Positions 36,405 through 49,604 of a stretch of DNA of 64,000 nt are shown here, one piece after another. The stretch is from positions 25,301,549 to 25,365,548 of the forward strand of contig NC_030855.1 of NCBI RefSeq assembly GCF_000208745.1, read 5' to 3'. The stretch's first letter is position 1. Each line of letters begins with the position of its first letter. Made by a program: the position numbers and the translations under genes. Under the pieces are notes generated by a model, which saw nothing but the letters and a program-made list of their open reading frames with translations, made no database searches and was not told the origin of the DNA. Source of the DNA: Theobroma cacao. Lineage: Eukaryota; Streptophyta; Magnoliopsida; Malvales; Malvaceae.

Positions 36405-37552
36405 ACGAAAAGAAGCCGGTTAAGCAAAGATGCAAATCACTCCCATCTCATAGCTTGTACAGAGTTTAGTGATACCCAATCTTAGTGGTTTTTCCCTTTC
36501 AAAAGCTCATTTCTCTGCCTTAGTTTTAGATCTTAAAATCTTTCATCCATTTTTGTGTAGCACAAAGCAATAGGCTATCTTCAAAAACGAAAAAAAAAAG
36601 GTGTACCATTCTCAAGAGGAACAAATTCTTTGACTGTTTCTGATTCATGTCTATGAAATAAAAGAAAAATAATGTGAAAAGTAGAAAGCACAGAAATCGT
36701 TGTATTAAGCCTTGGAAGATGGTAAGATAGAATATAAAACCATTGTCAGCTGGAGTTTGAGCTGATGCTAGCAGTTCAACTATGGAATCAGATGGTAAGT
36801 CAATAAAATCGCAGGGTTCATTGCGTGCGACTTAAAGAACTGTTCTAATCTTCTTTTCTGTCGTTTCCAAAGTATATCATGATAAGTTCATGCAAATAAT
36901 CAGCTGAATTCGAGCTTCTTCTGCAAATCAGAAAAGAAGAAAAGGGAAGAAATTGGGTCAACTGATATCATTTCATACACTTAAAGAACTTATTGCAAAT
37001 TACATTCTCTTGAAACTGTATCATCTTAATTTGCTTGACATCAGACTGTATCATCTTAATGATACAAATGCAGATGCCAAAAAGGGTTCCTAGTTGGGAT
37101 GTTTGCATCTTCCTATACTGACCACCAAAGTTGCCTCAGCTTTGGGTGGCATGGAAAGGACCAACACGTATATAGAAATGATAGTTTTTATGACTAACCT
37201 CTGAAAGATGGTGGTGGACAAGGAGTAGGAATTTTATTGGAGAATTTGCACTAATCTCCTTCAAAAAGGAAAAGCAAGATGATGTACTGAAACAAGTGCT
37301 TTGCAATTTGCAGGGTGCTTATCTTATCAATCTTTATATCAAATTTGGCCTTTATTTTTTTATTTTTTTGAATGGTAGCAATGGGGTTCTTTTGTACAAT
37401 GATTAGAAAGCTTAGCTTTTCCTAACTTGATTCTTGTTTATCCAAATTTCTTATTAGGAATTATGTGAAATTGATTTGATTAGTGGCCATGATCACATGA
37501 CTAAAACTTCAAAATTATCGGAATATAGATTAAACAAACAAGAAGTGAACAA
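36405..37552. other. Intergenic between SS3 and tRNA-His
   Basis: It contains the SS3 3' region. No open frame or repeat of note was seen. Confidence 0.5.
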
Positions 37553-37624
37553 GTGGCTGTAGTTTAGTGGTAAGAATTCCACGTTGTGGCCGGGGAGACC
37601 TGGGCTCGAATCCCAGCAGCCACA
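37553..37624 (+). tRNA. tRNA-His (anticodon GTG)
   Basis: A 72-nt cloverleaf. The acceptor stem GTGGCTG pairs with CAGCCAC and the discriminator is A. The D arm/A box is TAGTTTAGTGG, the anticodon loop TTGTGGC, and the T arm/B box GGGCTCGAATCCC. There is no intron. The base before the first G is A, so the G-1 that marks tRNA-His is not encoded and must be added after transcription by a THG1 enzyme, one of which is encoded at 6.1-10.2 kb. The anticodon stem (CCACG against CGGGG) has one A:G mismatch at positions 29:41. Upstream AATATAG at about -30 and CAA-containing sequence match plant tRNA promoters. Confidence 0.93.
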
Positions 37625-37633
37625 CTGCTCCGG

Positions 37634-37638
37634 TTTTT
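37634..37638 (+). terminator. RNA polymerase III terminator (T5)
   Basis: A run of five T begins ten bases after the tRNA-His 3' end. This is the standard Pol III stop signal. Confidence 0.75.
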
Positions 37639-37639
37639 G

Positions 37640-39425
37640 CTGCATGTCAGTATTTCCTACTTCCTCTGTTTGTGCTAAGCATGGCCTGGAAGAACATTGT
37701 TCAACTTGTCCAAGTGATTTTTGTTGCTGAAAATCTTTCTTCCTGCCATCCTTTTCTATCACTTGCCAGACCTCTTTAATTATCTTCTTTGACACCAAAT
37801 TCATGGAAGGGATCGACTTTGGCTTTACTGTTGATAAGGATTTTCCATGTCGATTTAATGATCAGATACATACTCCCACTTGTTCAAGTGATGATCAAAT
37901 CATGCAGAGAAATAAAAAAGAACTGGAATAAAAAAGAGTTGACCCCCACCTCTTTACTTTTTGGTCATTATCCAACAGAGCTTTGATGATTTGAGTTTGA
38001 GAAGACCCTTCACCCCCTTTCACCACCCCCCGCCCCCCCCACCGCCCAAGCCTCTCAGTCTCCATTTCCCATTTGCTGAAATCCCCAAGACCCAGGAAGC
38101 ATTGAAGAATGAAAGTAATCATGATGGACAGACAGAGTTAAAAAAGTTTCAGTCACAGTTAAATTTATGATCATGGTATGTCATTCATCCATGACATACT
38201 AAAAAGATCACCAAGAACAAAAGTCACCCCACACCACAGTTATCAATGCACCATCGTCCAACCAAATGCTTTTACTGCTTTAAGCACCCTCTCCTAGGCA
38301 GCACCTTGAAAAAGTTCTTTGCCTCACATTTCCATACATTCACACTTTCACACAGCCTTTTTTCTTTTTTTTTTATCTTCCTCTGCTAACGCCGAATGAG
38401 CTGAGTTGCTGCTGTGAGTTGCGGATAAGGTTACAGAAATCAGTGAAGTTGGTCAGTCCAATCCTTCTCTTCCACCTTTCCCAATCAGAGGCCAGTCTTT
38501 TCAGTGATGGCAAAGATATAGTCATACTTTATAGTTGAAAGTTGGTTAAAAAAAAAAAGGGTTTACACCTGTAGACTCTTCAATGCAACGCATAGTGTGT
38601 ATAAAAGCAATAATCCCCAGATGAACAAATTTCTCGACTCTCAAAACTGACTAAGTTTCCATAGGAGGAAAATATGCTCTGATAGGACTTGGTTCCTGGA
38701 TTTGCTCAATGCCTCAATACCCTCCTCTCTACCACTTTTCTGTGGGTGCCAACTGCCAAAGCCAAACCCACCTTTGCAGAAACCATTTGGAGGTAAGTTA
38801 AAGAATAGTTGCAACTAAAGATAGTAGAAGTAGGGGGTGGCATTTTTTTTTTCTCATCATTTTAGCAATATTTTTGGTTCTAAATTTTCGAAGTGGGAAT
38901 AAAGAGTTGGGGGAAAATAAGAAATGATCCCATTAATTAACATCTGTTTTTGTTGTCTTTTTCCTCTGCTGTTGCAGGGTACTATTTTGAGGGGGTCTTG
39001 AAATCTGTGATCTTCTTTGGAGCTATTCAGACAGAGGGGAGAAAAGGGTGTTTTGCTTCTCTTCCATTGTCCTGGTTGGTTTTTGGGGTTAAGCAAAGTA
39101 CCCATTGGTGATATCTTTGAAAAAGGCTCTGGTTCTTTTGGAGGGTATTGAAACAAAGGCAAGGTAGATTCCTGATATTATTCTCTTACATCTTTCTCCT
39201 TTTTTGTTCCCAAGAAATGAACTCAGATTTATCTAATTTAAAACAGCACAAAACATCAAGAACTAAATATAATAAAAATAAGCATTTGTTTTTCTCTTGT
39301 ATTTATACTGAAAGGAGCCACTCTGGTTTATGCTCAAAGTCTCTACCTTTCTCTAAAGGTATTGACTTTCACACTCAAAGGTTGAATCTTTTTCCTTTGT
39401 TTTTTTCTTTTGCTATAGCAAAGTC
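37640..39425. other. Intergenic plus probable spliced 5' leader of the S40 gene
   Basis: The stretch has C-rich runs near 38010-38050. Two good intron candidates lie in the leader of the downstream gene: 38793-38977 (AG|GTAAGT ... TTGCAG) and 39165-39418 (AAG|GTAGAT ... CTATAG). They place its first exons between about 38600 and 39425. No other gene was seen. Confidence 0.45.
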
Positions 39426-39983
39426 ATGGCAGATTGGCATGGTATCATGAGCAATAACACTGGTGGTTGCAGTCGGAGATCAATGAGAGATGAAGATTTT
39501 GACGAAGAAGAAGTCTGGTCTTGTGTGAAGGAGAAGGAAGATTCGAGTTCCACACCAAGGAAACCTAGGGAGTCCTCAAGTTCTTCCTCTGCATGGCGCC
39601 TTCCAAGCGCACCAAGAATGATCCGAAGGGTTGGCAACTCAGCAAGCAATGAAAACAAGGTGGCTCAGCAATCATCAGCTCCTGTGAACATCCCTGATTG
39701 GTCCGAGATATATGGCAAGCATGCAAATATGGAATCATCAAGAAACGGGTCATGGGTTGATAATGGGGGTGGCATGGTTTATGGTGATGGAGATTACGGT
39801 GGTTGTGGGGAGGATTATGAAGATGATGATATGGTCCCTCCACATGAATGGCTAGCTAGGAAGCTTGCAAGGAGTCAAATTTCTTCTTTCTCCGTTTGTG
39901 AAGGGATGGGAAGGACGCTTAAAGGTAGAGATCTCAGCAAAGTGAGGAATGCAGTTTTGACAAAAACAGGTTTCCTCGAGTAA
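39426..39983 (+). CDS. Senescence regulator S40 family protein (DUF584)
   Basis: 185 residues in one coding exon. The family marks are present: an acidic start ([15 protein letters not shown]), a serine-rich middle with [16 protein letters not shown], the [11 protein letters not shown] motif, then [19 protein letters not shown] and [20 protein letters not shown] near the C-terminus, ending TKTGF. S40 proteins are small, plant-only nuclear proteins linked to leaf senescence and stress; their biochemical action is not settled. Length is typical. The ATG at 39426 opens directly after a probable leader intron acceptor. The counterpart by position is likely Arabidopsis At1g11700 (from memory). Confidence 0.92.
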   Translation: MADWHGIMSNNTGGCSRRSMRDEDFDEEEVWSCVKEKEDSSSTPRKPRESSSSSSAWRLPSAPRMIRRVGNSASNENKVAQQSSAPVNIPDWSEIYGKHANMESSRNGSWVDNGGGMVYGDGDYGGCGEDYEDDDMVPPHEWLARKLARSQISSFSVCEGMGRTLKGRDLSKVRNAVLTKTGFLE

Positions 39984-42915
39984 TGGGATAGTACCATCAT
40001 CAGTTCAACATCCAAATCATCATCTTCATTGCATATTACACAACCCCATCATATTATGCCATCACCAATCATCATCAGCAGCAGCAGCAACCACCATGAT
40101 CAACATCATGTTCATCTTCATTTGTTCTTTAGGTCCCATATGTTACCTTTCTGCTTTTATGAACTTTTGCTCATGTTATGTTGTAGGATGTCATGAACTT
40201 GGAACTAGAAAACAGAGTCGTAAAACAAGTCGGAGCTGCTTTTTTGTTTCAAGAAGAGAAGGAAAAAGGAAAAAAACAGTTGGCAGCCTCTGAGATTTTG
40301 TCTGGTAGTGGAGTAGGATTTGTGTTTTGGGTATAGTTGGAGTCCACCTTTAACAGCAAAGAGAATTAGTTAATCATCTTTTATAAGTCTTCTTTTGGCT
40401 GCTCTTTCATTTATCATCAAATTTTAAATCATTACAGTTGTTCTTTTTCTCTATGATTCAAGTAGTAATTGAGTTAATAATTCTCTCCCTTTCATGAACC
40501 TGTTGCTTTTCCTTTCATGAACTGTTTCTCTATTACCCACCACACGTTGGGTGCTTGAGGCTGTACTTTCCTTTCTCACTAGTCTTTTACTGCTGCTTTA
40601 CTGCTTCATGATTTATCTTCAATGTTTTTACAGCATAATGTGTATGAATTGACCCTGTCTTTGGTAGTGCTTTGCTGCTAAAGATAAAAAGCTGGGAAAA
40701 AGCAATGGTGGTTTAATCTCAAATGAATCCCAAGTATTGCCACTTGGTGTAATTCTCAATTCTTTCTTTATGTTCTTCATCATTAGCTCTTCACTCACTC
40801 CCTTGTTCTTGTTGCTTCAACCCCAGAGTTTATGTTTCCCTCAGAAAAAGATGGAAAGAAAAATCTAAAAGTGATGCAATGGCATAAGGACATTGAGATG
40901 CATCGGCAGCACACAATTCCATTTCCATCAGAATCAAGAGGGGGGGCCACCACTATACACAAAGATTGGAGAAGAGAATCGTCTTGCTGCTTCTGGTTGG
41001 ACAGATTCTTGATCAACTAGTATCTATATCTAGAACAAACCCACATCTTGATTCAAAGATCGTATTCTTGCATCTCCACAACTTGGTTTTTTGGCTTCTA
41101 CCCTTTTGCCGACAGGAATCCAATGAGTTTCTTTTCTACCCTCAAAAATTCTGCCACTAGTTTCACTTCTAGGTACTGACTTACCAGCCTTTTATCTCAA
41201 TTGTTCAAAGGACCACTCCCAACTCTTTCTCTGCTTGCTATCATCCCCACAAAAGGTGTCATAAGCCATAAGTGGTTCTCCCATTCAAATGGACAGAAAA
41301 AAGCAATAATCTGGTTCTAACTTGCCATGCATGTTTGATTTATTCCTTTGAGCTTGTTGCATTAGTTTCAGTTTGCTCTCATTTGTTTCTGATGTTGTCC
41401 TGTCATCCTTTACTGTGAAGCCATCCATTTGCTGTTAATTCATCATGACAAAACCATTTTTGTCAAATGGAGATTTAATCACTTAGAAAGATGCCATGGC
41501 TGGCTGCCACTTTCATAACTACTCCCACCTTTTTCAACTTTCAAATTAATCCATCGATGGAAAAACAGAAGATATTGCTTCTTTTATGATGATTTGACTG
41601 TGATATAAGTGCGGATCAGGAATCAATTTCTCCTTCTTCACACACTCATTAACTGAGGGCATTGGGTTATTAATACTAATATTAAGTAAAAGGGTGATTC
41701 CTCTATTTAATGGAAGGCCATATACCCATCTTTCTTTTCTAAATTCTACACAGCAATGGAGGAAACTAGGATTGCTGGACACTTGCCCCTGTCACCTAAA
41801 CTTTTTATATACAAGGAAAAGAACTTCCGGGTTTAACATTACATTGACTGCGTAACCTAATCTAATTAAAGCACGTTATTACAACTAGAGTAGGAGCAGA
41901 GCCTTTTTCCATTTCCATTCCTTGCAGCAACTCTCACTCAACCCCCTCCCAACTCATTTTCACCACCATTTTTTCTTTTGTTGATAGCTGAATATTTTAA
42001 TATCGTACGTTTAATTATAGTACTAATAACTCTCCTGGGTATTATTATGAGTGACATGACTATTTATATCCTGGTCTTCTTCCATGGATGAGCATATTAG
42101 CTAGCTGTCACTTCTTAAAAAAAAAAAACCCATAAACTTCGCACACATCTTGCAGTAATAAATTCTGTTTGCAAAGGATTATATGGTTAATTTTTTTAAT
42201 AAAAATAATAAAATATCTTTAAATAATAATTTTATCGAGTGAAATTAACAGTGTAATCCTTTCTCGAAACAGTAGGAAATACGAAAACACATGATAGTAT
42301 GTGATTAAATAAGATTAAAATGACAAGTTAAATATCCAATTAACTGAGAGCCTTTCAAGTTTCATCACTACAAACGCAAGAAAGTACTAATGAGAAACCC
42401 CCAACCGACAACAAGTCCAAATTCAGCTCATGGGTTGTTGCCGGCCTTGGCCCCAAGGTAAAGATTTTGGTCAAACGTATATTGAATGAGTATGCCACCC
42501 AAAACCATAAAACAAAGAGCAAAAACAAGACAAAACAACCTGTTACAGCTCAAAGTGAAAAGAAACTGTGAGACTGTTACTAAGGGGTCAGTAGAAACAT
42601 AAAAAAAAATGAGGGACATTTACAGTGATGACCGTTTGTTAAAGTGGACGGTTTTGTAATTTGGAAGTATTAAAGAGGGCAGGTTAGAGTGTCCCTATTG
42701 TCCCATTGTACATCTCTCTCTCTCTCGTCTCTTTGAGGTGGGGGAGAGAGAGAAAGAAACAGAGTTTGTCATAAAAAACTAGGCCTTTGAACTAATGAAG
42801 TATTGTCCTCTCTAAATCTGTTTCTGGGTGTTTTACCCTTTTCTTCCAAATTTCCAACTTTGAATAAAAATTTGTATTCTTTGAGGGAGAAAACAGTGAC
42901 TTTGTTAGGACCACA
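39984..42915. other. Long intergenic stretch, no gene seen
   Basis: About 2.9 kb holding the S40 3' region and the galactosyltransferase promoter and leader. A short CT-rich tract (CTCTCTCTCTC near 42716) and GAGAGAGAG near 42744 precede the next gene, common in plant leaders. Short open frames here resemble nothing I recognise. Confidence 0.5.
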
Positions 42916-45900
42916 ATGTCTGTGAAGAGTAGGGGAGAGCTTGCTGCTAAGCATGTTTTATCAAGGAACTTGGCTCTCTTGCTTTGTTTTGCTAGCTTCT
43001 GTGCAGGGATGTTCTTCACCAATAGGTATTTTGGTAGTCTGGGATTCTGTTTTCAGTTTTTAGTTGCTTTGCCTGATTAATTAATGCATTTTGGTCAATT
43101 TGGTTTTAGTGAATTTTGAGAATTTGGTAGATCTCGTGAGAGAAGTTTAAGGAGGTACTTTGATGAACATGCTTGCAAATTTTGGTAATCATGGTGTGTG
43201 AATGTTGGGTTATCCAAAAATAAGAAAGTTTAGACTTTGTTTTATTTTTTACTATAAATAATTCCGGAGCAAACTACTGTTAAGCTAATTATTTGGATTG
43301 CACAACTTCCAGGAATCGTGGCTTTATTGGATTTAAACTATGTGCATGTTTCTCTCAGTTGTTCTTAATCCGGGCAGGGTAGTACTGCATTTTAGGCTAT
43401 TTTAATTCCTTTGCAACTTTTTCTCCTTATACTGTAATTTTATCTCAACCACCCTTTTGGAAAGGGGATAGCTGTATTTCAGTGCTGAAGTTGGTAGCTG
43501 CGACTTATCCTTTAAATTGCATGTAGAGCATTGAGTAGTGCTAGAGGAAAGTCGTAATGGTCTAAAGATCAGTATTTACATGTAGGAGATTGTAGCAAGG
43601 GAAGTGGGAACACACTATTAGATTTTACCTGTCTTGTTGTTTTGGTAAAATGAAAAAGTCAAAATCTTTGCCTAAACAAAGTTATCTAGATTGATAGAGA
43701 TGTTAGATGATATTTATACCTCTATTAAAAAGAATCTGTTACCATATGGTAGCCTATTTTTTATTGTTTCTATTAATCTTCTTTTGTTAATGTTTCGGAA
43801 AACTCAGACATCTAAAGATTACAGTTTTTTCAAGTTTAATTTTGCCATGGCTTACTTATAGCATGTGGAAATCAATTTTAATTATGAAATACTGAATCAG
43901 GATGTGGATGCTGCCTGATGCCAAAGGCATTCCGAGGACATCTAGAATCGGGGTTGAACAATCTCTGAACTGTGATAAAAAAATTGTGAGTGCTTTTTGT
44001 CACACATTTGTTCCAGTCTTACTTATCTACATGCTTGAGCTCTGAGAGGACACTTTTTGGCCTGAAAGAAACAAAGATTTGGTGTACGTTTTAGTAGAGT
44101 AGCAATTTTTACTTTAATGGCTTGTGGTGGCCTTGTCTTAACTTTTCTCTTCAGTTTAGTGCTAAACTTTGCTATCTGGATTTTATTTCTTGCTAACTGA
44201 TTGTTTGTACCATTCATTCTTTTGTCAAACTTAGAAGGCCTTAAACAATGAAGCCAATAGCTCTGGAGGCAGTTCAGGGTCCCAACATTCTATTCAGTAA
44301 GCCAAGCTGATGGTTGTTAAATCTGGATTAGAGTTATTGTACTCTCATGTGGCCTTAAATGTGTAGCTTATTGCTGTACATCGAATGCAGGACTCTGGAT
44401 AGAGCCATTTCAGATTTGGAGATGAAAATAGTGGCTGCTAGGGCAGAGCGTGAGACAATTATGAAAGACCCTATTATATCAGAAGACTTGAAGAATGTTA
44501 AATCAACCTTAAAAAGAAAATATTTTATGGTCATAGGAATCAATACAGCTTTTAGTAGCCGTAAGCGGAGAGATTCAGTGCGTGCAACTTGGATGCCTCA
44601 AGGTGCATTAACTGTTTTCATAGAAGTCTTTATCTTTATAATTCTTTATTTTTGTTTCCTATGATCTTCCTCTTGATGTATGTTAAATGGATTCTTGTTA
44701 TAAATGTCCCAGCTGAGAAGCGAAAAAAATTGGAGGAAGAGAAAGGCATCATTATTCGCTTTGTTATAGGTCACAGGTAATTTCCACCCTTTCTGCCGAA
44801 AATTATCTGATCTTTCTAAAATACATTGTCTATTTGCTTTCTCCAGCAACTGTATATGAATGTGTTTTTGCTTAACATTGCCATTTGGGTCTGTTTTATC
44901 TCCACAAAAATTGCTAGTTCCAATGATTCTTTAGCAAAGAAATCACATGTGTTGTAAACTATTTGAATGTAAACTAGGGAATAGAACACTGAATTAATTG
45001 ATTGGCCTTTTCTCCAGTTCAACATCAGGTGGTATTCTTGATAAAGCCATTGAAGCAGAGGAAAAGGTGCATGGAGACTTTTTGAGATTGGTAATACTTC
45101 TATCCTGTTCTTTCTGTTGTTATTAGTACTTACTTGTATCCACTAGTCTTAATGCTTTTGTAAATGTGAATAGACCATAGAAAAATATGTAACAGGCCCT
45201 TTTTTCTGTTTTTTCATAATAAAAACAGCAACACATTGAGGGCTATCTGGAGTTGTCAGCCAAGACAAAAACTTATTTTGCCACTGCTGTTTCCTTGTGG
45301 GATGCGGAATTTTATGTCAAAGTTGATGATGATGTTCATGTAAATCTAGGTAAAACAAAACTTTGTTCTTTCATTTTGCATGTGTACAAATCTTTGTAGA
45401 TAATGTAATTCCTTTGTTAGTATGCCTTAATTTCTTATTTAGAATGAGATAAAGTTAGTATCCAAGTTCTATGCTGAGTACCTATAGACTTTTTGAAGGA
45501 ATATGATCATGATCATAGTTTTATACGTTCTCCAAAATTAATGGTTAATGAAGGAAAAGGACTGCAGATACTCAAGAAATATGTACAATAAAAAAACTAA
45601 AAGCCTTTTACTTGTATCTGTTCATGAGAAAACTAAAAGTGACACATGTTAACATAAAAATGCTTAGAAAGTGAAGTTGAAATAAGGAAATGTGGTTCCA
45701 AAGATGACTATGAGATAAACTTGTGGCAACTGGCAAGTTTACCCTAACTCCCTGGAACAGAAATAATGACTAATGTTATCAAATTGCTAAGTTCCAGTAA
45801 GCAGTACTGTTGGTTGGTGCCACAAGGAAAATGCATTGACAATTGTATAGTAATTCAGTGACTGAATTTAGTTGATCAACATCTTTTTCTAATCAGTGTT

Positions 45901-47164
45901 ACTAGATATACCATAAATAACATAGTTACTTTCTTGAATAAAATAATTTCACTCCTGTCTTATTGATTATGTATGCTTAATACATTGCAGCAACACTTGG
46001 TTCGACTTTAGCTGGACATAGTAATAAACCTCGAGTTTATATCGGCTGCATGAAGTCTGGTCCTGTTCTTGCTCGAAAGTAAGCAGAGTTTCTGTGCTTT
46101 CTAAATTAGCTGATATTAAGATGTTGGTAATATTTGGTTGTTCTTATATATCCTCTTTATTTAATAGGGGAGTGAAATACCATGAACCTGAGTACTGGAA
46201 ATTTGGTGAAGTTGGAAACAAATATTTTCGACATGCTACAGGGCAACTGTATGCTATATCAAAAGATTTGGCCACTTACATATCAATAAATCAGTGAGTT
46301 CCTACTTGTCTTTTCCCAATGGTTTGATTTCAAGCCTGTTACCATTGATGAGTTGATGTGTGCACTTAAACTAACAGGAAGCCTGTCTATCCAGTTTCTA
46401 GAATCATGGACTTGCACATGTTCAATTCAAAAGTTTATGTCAAAAGTTTGTTATTGCCCCTGGTGGTAATAATTATGCTTTATTTTCAGGAATGTACTGC
46501 ATAAATATGCTAATGAAGATGTTTCATTGGGATCTTGGTTTATCGGTTTAGATGTGGAGCATGTTGATGATAGGAGACTCTGCTGTGGTACTCCACCAGG
46601 TAACTCTTATAATACTATGTCTCATAAAATATTTTCCCTTTCTCTGCAAAAAGGAAGGGTATGGGGGCTTTGCTTTTCTTGGATACGTGTTCTAGTTTAC
46701 GCAGAAAGTAGTTTTGGGCAAATAGATGTCATAATGAGAAGTTCGATGACTGAACATGTAAATCTGATCTATGACATCACTATTCCAGCCTCCAGGGTGG
46801 AGAATTATTGTTAATATTGTTTAATGAATCCCCAGTCAACAACAAGTTTGAGTCATGAATTTATCAGAGGCCAGTTTTTGGTATTGGGATAACAGCAGCT
46901 GTGTGTGTGTAATGTTGTTTGTGTTTAATTTTAGCTGTGTTTTCTTGTTCATGTAATATTGTAGAACTGACTTAAACCTTTTTTCTTGCAGATTGTGAAT
47001 GGAAAGCTCAAGCTGGTAACATCTGTGTCGCATCTTTTGACTGGAGGTGCAGTGGGATTTGCAGGTCTGTAGAGAGGATCATAGAAGTTCATGAACGTTG
47101 TGGTGAGGACAAGAATGCTTTATGGAGCACAAACTTTGTGCAAACAACAAGCAGTTCTTTCTGA
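42916..47164 (+). CDS. Beta-1,3-galactosyltransferase, GT31 family (Golgi)
   Basis: Eleven exons: 42916-43025, 43901-43985, 44235-44296, 44391-44602, 44713-44776, 45018-45090, 45229-45349, 45991-46078, 46168-46293, 46490-46599, 46992-47164. They total 1224 nt (407 aa) with all GT-AG introns. The protein is a type II Golgi membrane enzyme adding galactose to glycans, as in arabinogalactan proteins. It has a short cytosolic basic end, then a signal-anchor helix ([16 protein letters not shown], ~18-34) and a DUF4094 stem to about residue 120. The GT31 domain follows: [23 protein letters not shown], the metal-binding [10 protein letters not shown] and [19 protein letters not shown]. Members of this size class (Arabidopsis B3GALT2-4 type) lack a lectin domain, as here. 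By position it is likely the At1g11730 counterpart. A polyadenylation signal AATAAA is at 47522. Confidence 0.95.
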
Positions 47165-49604
47165 GGAAAGATATATACAAAGGGAGCAGGCATAGAGATG
47201 CTTTTTGTTTCCCTTCTTTTTTTTTCCCCTTTCCCACACTCATATTGCACCCATATTTCGTAGGTGTAAAGAATGTGTAATATATAGTAGAACATACTAT
47301 AGTAATAGAAGAGAGGCACCTTCCTGCCGGGGACCCCTCTACTTCATCAGAGGATGCCAACCCCCAACTGCAGTAAGAAAGAACATTGAAGACAAAACTG
47401 CCGCAACCACATTCTTTGAAAATGGTGGAAGGGCTGCATTACAAGTTCTCTGCCATGGTGATATGAGATCCATAATAGTAGTAGTAATTTTTGTGGGCAT
47501 CATTTTGCTGCCTCCTTACTCAATAAAATCAATATATTACACATTTATCGTCAAGACTGCTCTCTCCTTCATTCCATGAGAAAGGCACAGTGGCATCACA
47601 GTTTTGTATCATCATGTTGCATTTATACCGATGAAATCAAAAGATTGGCACATAAACTAAACCACTGATAAATCTCTAAGCATAAAGATGTGACTCCTTC
47701 AAGCTATAATGGGTTTAGTTTTCTTACCCGATTAAAGCAATTGGCATTATAAAAATGTATAACCTAATTTTTCCTGCTTGTAGTGCTGCACTGATAATAT
47801 ACCTAACAAAGCTAAAGTTAACAAAGAAATCCCACAGGCAACCCTCCATTCACTCCGCTACAAGCGTCTTTGTGTTTAAGATTAATTATATCCTTCGCCT
47901 TTCTCATGAGGATGTTTTCTGTAAGCCACAAATGCCAAATAACATGTTTTTCTGGCTTTCCTGATTCTGCCATGGAATATGCTCGGGTCCTGGCCATGTT
48001 TGTTTTCCCTGTTGCTCTTATTTTATGCTCAAAATAGGAAACTGTTTCACTCACTTTGCGTGCTTGTACTGCAACAATTTACATCAATTAACAAACCTGA
48101 TGAGAAGCCAATAATATAAAAATGGCTATGTTAGGGAACTTTTTCCTTTCTATTTACAAGTTCCTTCTTTCAGAAAGTGTGTATATATAAATATATATAC
48201 CCGTTGCTTTGTGTTTCCTTACAGCTGACCACAATCTTTTATAGGTCCCAAAAATCATGCCTCTGATTAAGAAAAACATGATGAGGACAACTATTGTTAC
48301 ACTTGCATAAGTTATCAGATGCTGCAATCCAAGCTTCCTATATCAAAGAAACTCTACAAAATACATGCTGCACATTTGGATTTTGATCTTTCTTCTTAGT
48401 GTGGCACGATGGAAACAACACTATGTGAATCATCAAGGTGTGCTAAAGTGAATCGTTGAAACTTTAGTCAGGCTTGTTGCAGATGTAAATCATTTTCCAA
48501 TGAGTTGAGATTTTCTTTATATCTGTAGATGCTATATATATCTCTCGAAAGTGAGCCTAAACTTACAATTATATACCCTTTTGATCCTAGTTTTGAATTA
48601 ATTTTGCCCTTTATTTACAATACCAAAAACTTGCAAGCATCCTCAGTATCAGATGTCCTCATCAACCTGGCTGCAGCAGTGAACCTGCAGGTCACACTGC
48701 ATGAGCATCAGGTTGCTATTTTCATTTATGGCTGATCTTGGACCATTTCTATATGATTCCTATACCATTTTACGTTGTCTTTAAATTGTGTGATTCAAAT
48801 GAAGAAAACCCTTTTAAGTAAATAAACAGATGGATGTGTCGATGGCTGTTGGCAATGGTCACCCCCATGGCATGAAAACAAAGAGCAGGCATATCAGGAT
48901 ATCCATATTGTTTTTGTATCTTTACAGAAAGGTGTATCTGGATGTGTGTGTGTGTTATAAAGAAGGCCTTTTATAAGGAGATAGAATCCTGTCAACTACC
49001 ACATCAATTTTGTCAAAAAAGTTGTGGACCTTTACACAGAAGTAACTGATACAAATAAATATTCAATTTCATATATTTATTGAATCTATCTTTACCTACC
49101 ACACAAAAAAGTTTCTCTGGATTCAACAAATGGTTTCATTTCCTTTTGGACAGCAAGAAATATGGAAAACAGGAGCCACTAAAAAAATAAAAGAAAAGTA
49201 AAGAAAAAAAGATCATCCCAATAATTTTGACATGGTCTTTTGTCTGTTTACAACCAGGTTTGGTGGAATTTCCCTGCATGAAAAGTTGACCTTTGAGGTT
49301 TGATGGCAACTCAAGAACAGATAGCTAGGGCACCTTGAAAAGTCCAGAAATATGTTAGTATATTCTTAACCTGGTTCTTCAAGCCACCATGCATGCAACT
49401 CTGCACTCATTACATGTACAACTTATCTCTAATCTAATCAAAAGAGAGTAAGCAGGAGATTATGATTAGTATGGGAAAAAGGGTTGCAGCGAAAGTTTAT
49501 CATTTACCATTACCAAGAGCATGGTTTGAGGCTGGTTGAAAAGAGAGGGGGGGCATTACCTTGGGGGAGTTGTTTCTGATACTTGGATTGAAAGGGAAAA
49601 ATCA
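47165..49604. other. Intergenic, convergent between galactosyltransferase and MIR171
   Basis: It contains the galactosyltransferase 3' region and the downstream flank of the MIR171 transcript, which runs toward it. A short (TA)-rich tract lies at about 48180-48200. No gene was recognised. Confidence 0.45.
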
